Assembly: GCA_028282865.1 (NCBI GenBank)
Contig: JANQHA010000549.1
Location: 1-7,129 of the forward strand
Length of the DNA stretch: 7,129 bases
Direction: 5' to 3'
From: Oligoflexales bacterium
Lineage (GTDB): Bacteria > Bdellovibrionota_B > Oligoflexia > Oligoflexales > CACXFL01
A program made the position numbers and the translations under genes. The notes beneath the pieces were generated by a model. It had not been told where the DNA came from. It saw only the letters and a list, made by a program, of their open reading frames with translations, and ran no database searches. Each line of letters begins with the position of its first letter. Positions within the stretch are counted from its first letter, which is position 1. Of this stretch, positions 1-5,485 are shown one piece after another.

Positions 1-370
1 ACCAGCTATATAGTTGCAGTTGTACTAATGGCCAAAATTTTCTTCCTTTCACAGTTACTCTTAAAAAACGAGCAAATCTACTAAAGTCAGATACTGACTT
101 ACGACTCTTCGCTGCTTTAAGGGAGCAGTAGTTGTAATCTGTCTCGATGATCTCTCGGTAAATATAAGGTAAATTTTCTAGGCTAATTTGATCGTATATA
201 TGACAAGCCCCCCCTGGGTTACCCATTGCGCTTTCCGCTAAGGCCCTAGACAGCTCAATAAGGGAACTCTTCCCCTTAGATCTCTCGTAAGAGCGCAAAG
301 CATCAATATCCAAGACCTTCCAAGCATCCAGGATATCAACCAACTCTTCATTTTTAGGTAGTGCACTCAT
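1..370 (-). CDS. Unrecognised protein, C-terminus cut off by window edge
   Basis: An ATG at 370 opens a minus-strand frame that stays open for 123 codons to the left window edge, so the gene is partial at its 3' end. The protein begins MSALPKNEELVDILDAW and has no signal peptide or membrane segment in the visible part; it looks helical and soluble, with a basic, aromatic-rich stretch near the edge (RKFWPLVQLQLYSW). It starts 10 nt after the stop of the preceding gene, so it is probably the fifth gene of the leftward operon led by the diiron protein. The ribosome binding site is weak (an AGG about 10 nt upstream), so translation may be partly coupled to the gene before it. I do not recognise the family, and no function is assigned. 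Confidence 0.75.
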   Translation of the reverse strand, partial: MSALPKNEELVDILDAWKVLDIDALRSYERSKGKSSLIELSRALAESAMGNPGGACHIYDQISLENLPYIYREIIETDYNYCSLKAAKSRKSVSDFSRFARFLRVTVKGRKFWPLVQLQLYSW

Positions 371-380
371 ATACTAATGC

Positions 381-1118
381 CTAAACACATGACGTAGATT
401 TTATAATTTTACCACCTACAGAATACATTACAGTTACTGCCTTTGGACCTGCAGTAGTAGAAACACTGCAGGAAATTTTTCCGGCAATTTCCCTACTCAA
501 ACACTGGTCCAAAGACCCCCAATAGCTTATTAACTCACTACACCGATTAACTTCCAACTTCTCCCACAACCTTAGCCTTTTCTCTAAAGGTGAAGTTCTA
601 AGATGTTTAATAATTCCATCAACCTGATCTAGTTGCCGAGCAGAATCACTGTGCAGCCTTTTTTTCCATACAGCCCTCGGTTCTCGAACTAGCTGCTTCA
701 GCTCATCAAATTCATAGACTGGAAACGCAACCTGATTACGTACGATATTTCCTAAATCTAAGATACCAGTATTTCTTACATCGACAGCTATAGCAAAAGT
801 ATCACCTGAAACAAATTCACAATCGTTTTCCAAATAAGATTCTAAGAACAATTGAAAAGTTGAACGCTCTTTAGTCTCAATTTTGGCTACATTATTTTTA
901 ATATCTGTTTGTGTGTCTGGATCGATATCACTAACAATCTTTTTGATTATAGGAAACACCTCTTTTTGCAGATAACGAGCATCTCCATACACGTGGGGAA
1001 TATTTATCTCTAGAGGTGCACCACCTCGGTGAACGATCAGATGTATGACCCAAGAAGCATAGCCGTCGTCTTCCATCATTTGAAATAGTGTATCGTATGT
1101 AGCTAAAGAATTTTTCAC
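381..1118 (-). CDS. Unrecognised 245-residue cytoplasmic protein of the diiron operon
   Basis: The start chosen is GTG at 1118, not the further upstream ATG at 1217 that would overlap the thioesterase by about 100 nt. AAGGA at 1127-1131 lies 8 nt before this GTG, and the GTG follows the thioesterase stop by a single nucleotide, a classic translational-coupling layout. The 245-residue protein begins (M)KNSLATYDTLFQMMEDDG. No signal peptide or membrane segment is visible. It has a mixed N-terminal half (WVIHLIVHRGG, then EINIPHVYGDARYL), a charged helical middle, and a C-terminal part that looks like beta strand (GKISCSVSTTAGPKAVTVMY). I do not recognise a family or catalytic motif. Its place between a thioesterase and another unknown suggests it acts in the same pathway, but that is inference from position only. 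Confidence 0.85.
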   Translation of the reverse strand: MKNSLATYDTLFQMMEDDGYASWVIHLIVHRGGAPLEINIPHVYGDARYLQKEVFPIIKKIVSDIDPDTQTDIKNNVAKIETKERSTFQLFLESYLENDCEFVSGDTFAIAVDVRNTGILDLGNIVRNQVAFPVYEFDELKQLVREPRAVWKKRLHSDSARQLDQVDGIIKHLRTSPLEKRLRLWEKLEVNRCSELISYWGSLDQCLSREIAGKISCSVSTTAGPKAVTVMYSVGGKIIKSTSCV

Positions 1119-1119
1119 T

Positions 1120-1599
1120 TTACTGGTCCTTAATTTCAGGCAATTTCTCAATAAGATCGAGTGTTTTTCTAGTCGGCAATTGATCTGGCATATTGACTGG
1201 CTTTCCAGTCCTAGCATCTACAGAGCTAAAACGGAGGCTACCTTTTGCTAGAACTGATTCATTACCTTTATTTGAAACACGGCATTCTAAAATAAAACCT
1301 TTATCCAGAAGCTCAGAAACCCATGACTCAATAACAAGTGCATCTCCGTTATGTGCTGGCCTTAGAAAACGGATCATTTCCTCAGCTAAAAAAAATGAAA
1401 CCCCAGAGTTTTTAACAAGATCAAGCGTATGGCAAGCAATTTGATCCTCGGCTGCAGCAATTCGGTGGTTAGTCATAATTTCCAAATATTTAGCAGCATT
1501 TAAATGACCATAGGGATCTAAATCAGAGAACAAAACCCGTTGCTCTGATGTTAAGATCTTTTTTACCAAACTTTTAGTTGAAAACCATTGCAAATTCAT
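1120..1599 (-). CDS. Hotdog-fold acyl-CoA/acyl-ACP thioesterase (4HBT-like)
   Basis: The 159-residue protein is the usual length of a single hotdog-fold thioesterase. These enzymes hydrolyse acyl- or aroyl-CoA (or ACP) thioesters in the cytoplasm, normally as dimers or tetramers. The family signature is clear at residues 22-40: VLFSDLDPYGHLNAAKYLE matches the 'F-D-D-x-x-GH-N-N-x-Y' pattern at the start of the central hotdog helix. Asp28 sits where the catalytic Asp of 4-hydroxybenzoyl-CoA thioesterase lies. The following strands (RFLRPAHNGDALVIESWV, ILECRVSN, VLAKGSLRFSSVD) fit the rest of the fold. The ATG at 1599 has GAGG at 1607-1610, 7 nt upstream, and lies 2 nt after the stop of the hydrolase gene, so the genes are co-transcribed. 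Substrate is not readable; an acyl-ACP or acyl-CoA intermediate made with its neighbours is a reasonable guess. Confidence 0.9.
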   Translation of the reverse strand: MNLQWFSTKSLVKKILTSEQRVLFSDLDPYGHLNAAKYLEIMTNHRIAAAEDQIACHTLDLVKNSGVSFFLAEEMIRFLRPAHNGDALVIESWVSELLDKGFILECRVSNKGNESVLAKGSLRFSSVDARTGKPVNMPDQLPTRKTLDLIEKLPEIKDQ

Positions 1600-1601
1600 T
1601 G

Positions 1602-2447
1602 TTAAACCTCAGTAAAGTAATTAATTAAAGAAGATACCAAAGCGGACCTAGCTTCGATGTGAGGCATATGACCACAGCCTTCAAATATAGCTAACTCCGC
1701 ATTAGGTATAGCTTGTGATAGGTACTTCGAATTTTCGATGGGAGCAATCTGATCTAAATCTCCCGTCAAAACAATAGTAGGTATCGAAATTTCACCTAAT
1801 TTACGAGAGCAATCAGCATCAATATAAGCGTCAAGCTGGGCATCCATGACAAACCGGGGAGTCCACTTCCGCCACTGCTGTAGATAGGTTTCCACTAGCT
1901 CTCGTTCATACTTTGGTAGCTTTCCGTCTGGTATCAACTTTGACCAAAGATCTAAGCTCATTTCAATAACTGTAGAGCCTTCTGGAGTTCGAATCGATTC
2001 AAGGACCCCATCCTTTGGTGGAGTATAGCTATTCCCTCCCGATTTCGTGGCTACTAACCCCAAACCAATCACTCGATTCGGATAACTTAAGACGTAGTCC
2101 ATAGCCACACAACCTCCCATGCTATAACCGCACAGGAAAAATTTTTCGATGTTAATATCCTTACGAACCCCTTCAAGGTCTGCAGACATTCCTTTGATAG
2201 TGTACCTATCTATTTCCTTAGGATGATCACTGTCACCAGTACCGATATGATCGACTAAGACCAGACGAAACTTTCGCAGCAAATCTTGTAGGAATAGTCG
2301 ATTCCAAGAATAAGAACTCGCCGAATAACCATTTAGTAACACAAGAGTGTCTTTCGCATCCGACTCTAGATAGTGGTATGCTACTCCAGCGCTTGTTTTA
2401 AAAGTTTTTGTAGGCATTCCAAACTTTTTTTCAAACTCCGATATCAT
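1602..2447 (-). CDS. Alpha/beta-fold hydrolase
   Basis: A 281-residue alpha/beta hydrolase, full length for the family and without a signal peptide, so cytoplasmic. The nucleophile elbow GYSMGG gives Ser109. The expected acid is Asp232 in TGDLDQIAP and the base is His260 in EGCGHMPH. LVDHIGTGDSD (about residues 65-75) is the usual strand and loop before the elbow, and NGYSAS near residue 39 takes the place of the oxyanion 'HG' motif. Start choice: ATG at 2447 has a perfect AGGAGG at 2453-2458, 5 nt upstream; an in-frame GTG at 2453 lies inside that site and cannot be used well. The gene overlaps the end of the diiron gene by 17 nt, indicating coupled translation. It could be an esterase, a C-C bond hydrolase or a lactonase; the sequence does not decide. 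Confidence 0.93.
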   Translation of the reverse strand: MISEFEKKFGMPTKTFKTSAGVAYHYLESDAKDTLVLLNGYSASSYSWNRLFLQDLLRKFRLVLVDHIGTGDSDHPKEIDRYTIKGMSADLEGVRKDINIEKFFLCGYSMGGCVAMDYVLSYPNRVIGLGLVATKSGGNSYTPPKDGVLESIRTPEGSTVIEMSLDLWSKLIPDGKLPKYERELVETYLQQWRKWTPRFVMDAQLDAYIDADCSRKLGEISIPTIVLTGDLDQIAPIENSKYLSQAIPNAELAIFEGCGHMPHIEARSALVSSLINYFTEV

Positions 2448-3204
2448 ATTCACCTCCTAGATTATATTGCGCCAAAAGGTGTGATAAGTGGGTATTTGGA
2501 TCAAGCTTTTTTGATTCTATCGCCACCATTCTAATAATAGAGCGATCTAAGCTAGACACGGGTAATCTCTGAGTCGATGAATCAAACCCAGACATTAAGG
2601 ATTTAACCATTCTCTTCTTAACATATTCAACACAAATTTCGTTTATTTCTTTTACTAGCTGTCGTTTTCGCTCAGTGGTCAGGTGCATCTCAATATCATC
2701 AGGATCACAGATGGCTAACATACACTTTCCCATCTGAAGGTGCCTGACCTCATCCTCTAATACTAAATCATCAGCTAATTTAAAATCGTCGCTATCCATG
2801 GCTGCAAGGCGCCACTGACAATACCCTGCGGAGACAGCTTCTGTTAAAATCTGAAATACAAAAATCTTTTCTGGCAAAGACCTCTGTTTTCTAACTAGGT
2901 TTGCGTATGCATCGGCATATCCTCCAGCCCGAGTATCAAGGCCGATTTTTTCCACTACTTTCTTGAATAACTGAGTATGATGAACCTCATCTCTCAGCTG
3001 AGCCGATAGTATGATACGCTGACGGTGAGAAGTCGTGGATTGAAGTATATTCTCAATAACTTCTTCACCACGGCATTCAGCAAGATAATGCTGAGAGTAG
3101 TGCCATCGCGCCTCAGCCTCCAATAGACTAGAAACTACACCTTGGTCATTATTAGCCAAAGGGAGGGCGGAGAAATCCCGAATAACTCTAATCTTTTTTA
3201 CCAC
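2431..3204 (-). CDS. Ferritin-like diiron protein, putative oxygenase/oxidase (AurF-like or related)
   Basis: A 257-residue, mostly helical soluble protein with the four-helix diiron ligand pattern. A Glu lies in helix 1 (Glu29 or Glu31 in LEAEARWHYSQH), then Glu73-x-x-His76 (RDEVHHTQLF), Glu122 (ILTEAVSAGY) and Glu152-x-x-His155 (LEDEVRHLQMG). Spacings of about 42, 49 and 30 residues fit ferritin-like carboxylate-bridged diiron enzymes such as AurF-type N-oxygenases, aldehyde-deformylating oxygenases or MiaE-like hydroxylases; I cannot choose among them. Such enzymes activate O2 to oxidise an organic substrate. The start is GTG at 3204, with GAGGAG at 3210-3215, 5 nt upstream. It is the first gene of the leftward operon, and the hydrolase reading frame begins within its last 17 nt. 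Standing ahead of a hydrolase and a thioesterase, it probably carries out the oxidative step of a small pathway. Confidence 0.87.
   Translation of the reverse strand: MVKKIRVIRDFSALPLANNDQGVVSSLLEAEARWHYSQHYLAECRGEEVIENILQSTTSHRQRIILSAQLRDEVHHTQLFKKVVEKIGLDTRAGGYADAYANLVRKQRSLPEKIFVFQILTEAVSAGYCQWRLAAMDSDDFKLADDLVLEDEVRHLQMGKCMLAICDPDDIEMHLTTERKRQLVKEINEICVEYVKKRMVKSLMSGFDSSTQRLPVSSLDRSIIRMVAIESKKLDPNTHLSHLLAQYNLGGEYDIGV
2453..2458 (-). promoter_or_regulatory. Ribosome binding site deciding the hydrolase start
   Basis: On the minus strand this reads AGGAGG, a full anti-16S match, 5 nt before the ATG at 2447. It lies inside the last codons of the diiron gene and covers part of the alternative GTG at 2453, which rules that start out. 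Reinitiation by ribosomes finishing the diiron gene would keep the two products in proportion. Confidence 0.8.
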
Positions 3205-3305
3205 TTCTACTCCTCTAAATTTTTCGATCTACGCTTAAATCCGGCAACATTCTTAGCCTTATGGCCCAGCGATAACTCACCAGGAAATGCAAAATATAAA
3301 CCACT

Positions 3306-3333
3306 TTAGTATGTGTAGAAGCTCTACCTACAA
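3306..3333 (-). promoter_or_regulatory. Possible promoter of the diiron operon with a palindrome in its spacer
   Basis: Reading leftward, TTGTAG (3333-3328), a 16-nt spacer and TACTAA (3311-3306) resemble a sigma-70 promoter. The start site would be near 3299, leaving a leader of about 95 nt. The spacer contains the near-perfect palindrome GTAGA-AGC-TCTAC (3315-3327), a position where a repressor could block RNA polymerase. Matches to consensus are moderate, and in AT-rich DNA such boxes arise by chance. An overlapping alternative uses TATATT a little closer to the gene. Confidence 0.3.
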
Positions 3334-3459
3334 AAAGGCTTAAGCACTGAATTTACAGGAATTTTTTTAGGGGTTTTGATCGAGATTGACCTTTAGAGAG
3401 ATATTTAACGAATTTTCACCGGTCAGAACGGTATAGAAACATGACTTCTGTCTGCCAAA

Positions 3460-3633
3460 ATGACACCACTTAACAGCCTCGATCGGTATAAGAAAGCCTT
3501 AAATATTACTGGGAAACCAAATATTGAAAATTCACCAGATTTATTGTCAGAAAAAAGACTTGGGCGGACAGATAAGGCGTCAAAATATTACTTAAATCTG
3601 GCGCTAAGCTCAGGAAAATCAGGAGCATATTAG
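3460..3633 (+). CDS. Doubtful 57-codon ORF or gene remnant
   Basis: ATG at 3460 opens 57 codons to TAG at 3631-3633, the only plus-strand ORF of note in the long gap. The product starts MTPLNSLDRYKKAL and ends YYLNLALSSGKSGAY. It is basic and looks more like a natural protein than random AT-rich translation, with heptad-like and Gly/Ser segments. Against it: there is no Shine-Dalgarno before the ATG, no convincing promoter, and no recognisable family. The frame stays open for five codons upstream of the ATG before a TGA at 3442-3444. It could be a small protein, the leftover end of a decayed gene, or chance. Confidence 0.2.
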   Translation: MTPLNSLDRYKKALNITGKPNIENSPDLLSEKRLGRTDKASKYYLNLALSSGKSGAY

Positions 3634-3789
3634 AATAAAATATTTTCCTTTTAATGACTTCTTGGTAAAACTGTTAGTCTGAAATGGCTCTGCGAAATAG
3701 TTGACATGACTGCTTCACACCGCCAGCCTAAGCGTAAAAATTTCCATATCAAGATTATAAATGTACTCAACTTATTCAGATAAATAACA

Positions 3790-3808
3790 AACTGTCATTT
3801 TCACAGTT
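3790..3808 (-). terminator. Weak hairpin downstream of the Hint gene
   Basis: AACTGT and ACAGTT form a 6-bp stem around a 7-nt loop, about 100 nt past the stop of the Hint-domain gene. Leftward it is followed by TGTTATTT, loosely U-rich. The stem is short and low in G+C, so it is a poor intrinsic terminator. It may instead be a protein-binding palindrome or part of the inverted pair with 3452-3465. Confidence 0.2.
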
Positions 3809-3906
3809 AAAATCTATCAATATTTATATTTAACAACTTTTTGCACATCCACTTCTTGCAAGCTTTTCAGTAGTTCGTATAGGTCCAATTGGCATATAAA
3901 CTTTGC

Positions 3907-5028
3907 CTAATCAAATTCACTAGGAATGCCTTGGTGCCTTAATAGGATCTGGCCGCTCCACTTTTGTTCGTTGTCTTGCAACCAAAGGTCTCCACTTAGT
4001 AAACCTTGAGCAACGTAAAAATGATTGTGAGGTAGCTTTGAAGTTGTAGCAATATTAAATACCTTAGTGACCCTACGACTCTTGTGAATATTTACGATCC
4101 GTACTGGCATTGAGTTTACAGACATAAGCTGATCCCCCGCCTTAACAGATTTAGCGTATACAACTTTACCTGCATTAGTTAGTAAAGGATGGTTAGCTGA
4201 CATATCAAGAGTATTCCCAGTTTCAAGGATAACTTTAACCATATCTTGTTCGACAGGTTTATCGTCGCTAGCCATTGTAGTAATGGACAAGGGTCTATAC
4301 TTAAGTTCATTCAGCGATGAGCTTCCATCTAATGACAAAATTCTTGGCATATTTCCTGGGTCCATCAAAGACTTTTCATGCAATTCACCAATTTTCATAT
4401 ATCCGATTGTCGTCATAATGAGCTCATCAGCTGTTAGACAGCCACCATGACAAAGTACATTCGTGTAGTTCCAGGCTGGCGAGGAACCCTTTGGTAATAA
4501 ATATTTAAAAAACAACTTCTGAGCAGGCTTACAAAACTCAGCCCCTTCAGCTCTAGAGTCCGTAATACTAGTCGGAAAGTATATAATTTCATCCCCTTTC
4601 TTGGCACCGGGGAAATTAGGTATCATTTCGTCAGTAAGAGGAATTACAAATTTCATCCACGTCCTCAAGCCGTCTTTATGGCCATTGTCGTCCAACCAAC
4701 CTATAGTTTGCCTCATGTTCATATACTTTGCCAAAACACTTCTAAGAGTGTTTCGATCTATATTATATAATTCCGTATACTTATCAAAATCAAAAACCTT
4801 TTTTAGAGTATCCGTCTTGTGATCGTAGTAATCATTAATTTTGGGAAAACCATTCATTGTGTCTCTTAGTAGGTACAACTCTATAATATTACACTTACGT
4901 AATATTCTATTAAATAAGTCGGTCTCAGCGGCGTCGGCCTCGGGACACCTTGATTTATGCGAAAGGACCTGACCAGAAACAGACATGGAAATACCAATCG
5001 TAACAACTACTGTAAAAAAAAATTTCAT
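3907..5028 (-). CDS. Secreted protein with C-terminal Hint (intein/hedgehog-type) domain
   Basis: A 373-residue protein with a clear signal peptide (MKFFFTVVVTIGISMSVSGQ, cleavage near residue 19-20). An unrecognised N-terminal region (about 25-193, Cys28, Cys46, Cys166, Cys193) is followed by a Hint domain at about 197-353. Cys197 opens it in GGCLTADELIMT..GYMKIGEL, like intein block A. His280 lies in LDMSANHPLLTNAG with a following AGDQL, like block B, and VFNIATTSKLPHNHFYVAQG followed by LLSGDLWLQDN resembles blocks F/G. Hint domains perform a Cys-initiated N-S acyl shift that cleaves, and sometimes splices, the chain. Here the usual final His-Asn is replaced by Asp352-Asn353, and only 20 residues follow. 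N-terminal cleavage therefore looks more likely than full splicing. The ATG at 5028 overlaps the upstream gene's stop (ATGA), with GAGG at 5036-5039 7 nt before it. The passenger's job is unknown. Confidence 0.88.
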   Translation of the reverse strand: MKFFFTVVVTIGISMSVSGQVLSHKSRCPEADAAETDLFNRILRKCNIIELYLLRDTMNGFPKINDYYDHKTDTLKKVFDFDKYTELYNIDRNTLRSVLAKYMNMRQTIGWLDDNGHKDGLRTWMKFVIPLTDEMIPNFPGAKKGDEIIYFPTSITDSRAEGAEFCKPAQKLFFKYLLPKGSSPAWNYTNVLCHGGCLTADELIMTTIGYMKIGELHEKSLMDPGNMPRILSLDGSSSLNELKYRPLSITTMASDDKPVEQDMVKVILETGNTLDMSANHPLLTNAGKVVYAKSVKAGDQLMSVNSMPVRIVNIHKSRRVTKVFNIATTSKLPHNHFYVAQGLLSGDLWLQDNEQKWSGQILLRHQGIPSEFD

Positions 5029-5399
5029 CGAACCACCTCATTAACAACAGCAACACCTGCCCTATTTAAATGGGAAATTGAGTGCCTTACTTTGTTAAAA
5101 GTAATTATTCTTTCACTTTCATAGTTGCAACTTAGTTGAAACTTAACTAACACTGCGCAAGCAGAGCAGTCTCCAATCCTTTTTTCATCGACCCCAGCCA
5201 CTCCGCACTGACTCGGAATCTCAGCCCATATATAGTTACTTTTAATAAAATAAGATCTTATAGGGCTTCGCATCAAAACTTCTTTTATCGAAAGCGATCT
5301 AACTGTTGCTTCCCTTCTCAAAGAGCTTTGGTTTCTTTCCAGACAACTTAACTGGAAAAATAAAATAACAACACAAATACCGCCAGAAATTTTTAGCAT
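5025..5399 (-). CDS. Small cysteine-rich exported protein, probable lipoprotein
   Basis: A 124-residue protein with an N-terminal hydrophobic segment (GGICVVILFFQLS, residues 6-18) ending at Cys19. The sequence FQLSC resembles a lipobox, but Gln at -3 and Leu at -2 are atypical, so lipid attachment is plausible rather than certain. The mature part holds Cys65, Cys78, Cys81 and Cys91 (C-x12-C-x2-C-x9-C), a set that could form two disulfides or bind a metal. The ATG at 5399 has GGGAGG at 5405-5410, 5 nt upstream. The stop overlaps the start of the Hint gene by 4 nt, so the two products are made together and may act together at the envelope. I do not recognise the family. Confidence 0.82.
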   Translation of the reverse strand: MLKISGGICVVILFFQLSCLERNQSSLRREATVRSLSIKEVLMRSPIRSYFIKSNYIWAEIPSQCGVAGVDEKRIGDCSACAVLVKFQLSCNYESERIITFNKVRHSISHLNRAGVAVVNEVVR

Positions 5400-5422
5400 T
5401 CCGCCCTCCCTTGCATGAATAT

Positions 5423-5452
5423 ATTGTAAATCTTGAAAACTAACTTTACAAT
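5423..5452 (+). promoter_or_regulatory. Rightward promoter for the membrane-anchored protein gene
   Basis: TTGTAA (5424-5429), a 17-nt spacer and TACAAT (5447-5452) make a good sigma-70-type promoter. The start site would be near 5459, about 27 nt before the ATG at 5486. The boxes are part of a perfect 8-bp inverted repeat (ATTGTAAA / TTTACAAT, 14-nt spacer) and coincide with the promoter facing the other way. Confidence 0.5.
5423..5452 (-). promoter_or_regulatory. Leftward promoter for the lipoprotein-Hint operon
   Basis: On the minus strand the same DNA reads TTGTAA (5451-5446), 17 nt, TACAAT (5428-5423), identical to the rightward promoter because the boxes lie in an inverted repeat. The start site would be near 5416, giving a leader of about 17 nt that still contains the GGGAGG binding site. 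Each -35 box lies on the opposite promoter's -10 box, so polymerase could occupy only one at a time. Confidence 0.45.
5423..5452. repeat. Perfect 8-bp inverted repeat in the divergent control region
   Basis: ATTGTAAA at 5423-5430 and its exact reverse complement TTTACAAT at 5445-5452 flank a 14-nt spacer. Besides forming two face-to-face promoters, the pair could be the operator of a dimeric regulator controlling both arms. No regulator gene is visible in the window. Confidence 0.8.
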
Positions 5453-5485
5453 CAAACCTAGTACAAAATAATTAGGAGTCATTAG

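Larger units (their letters stand above)
3205..3906. other. 702-nt intergenic region between the two leftward gene groups
   Basis: No convincing gene lies here. It is AT-rich and contains the candidate promoter and palindrome for the diiron operon (3306-3333), a 57-codon plus-strand ORF without a ribosome binding site (3460-3633), and a hairpin at 3790-3808. Two outward-facing near-identical 14-mers lie at 3452-3465 and 3793-3806. TTGACA at 3701-3706 is a perfect -35 box but has no -10 at usable distance. No tRNA or recognisable RNA gene was seen. The gap is long compared with the 1-38 nt spacings elsewhere, so a decayed gene or element is possible. Confidence 0.6.

Noticed and set aside
1119..1217. 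ATG at 1217 as start of the 381-1118 gene
   Set aside because: It would overlap the thioesterase gene by about 100 nt and lacks a site as good as AAGGA before the GTG at 1118.
1193..1444. 83-codon plus-strand ORF
   Set aside because: Lies wholly antisense to the thioesterase gene, which has a clear family motif; the ORF product resembles no protein.
3701..3706. TTGACA as a strong rightward promoter
   Set aside because: No -10 box at 16-18 nt and no rightward gene downstream to be expressed.
3830..3895. 21-codon minus-strand ORF (MPIGPIRTTEKLARSGCAKSC) just after the Hint gene
   Set aside because: Very short and without a convincing ribosome binding site; likely chance.
4601..4822. 73-codon plus-strand ORF
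   Set aside because: Antisense to the N-terminal part of the Hint protein, with no ribosome binding site; treated as a shadow.
3907..5028. Polymorphic toxin with the Hint domain as release module
   Set aside because: Only 20 residues follow the Hint domain, and no immunity-like gene lies directly downstream on the same strand.
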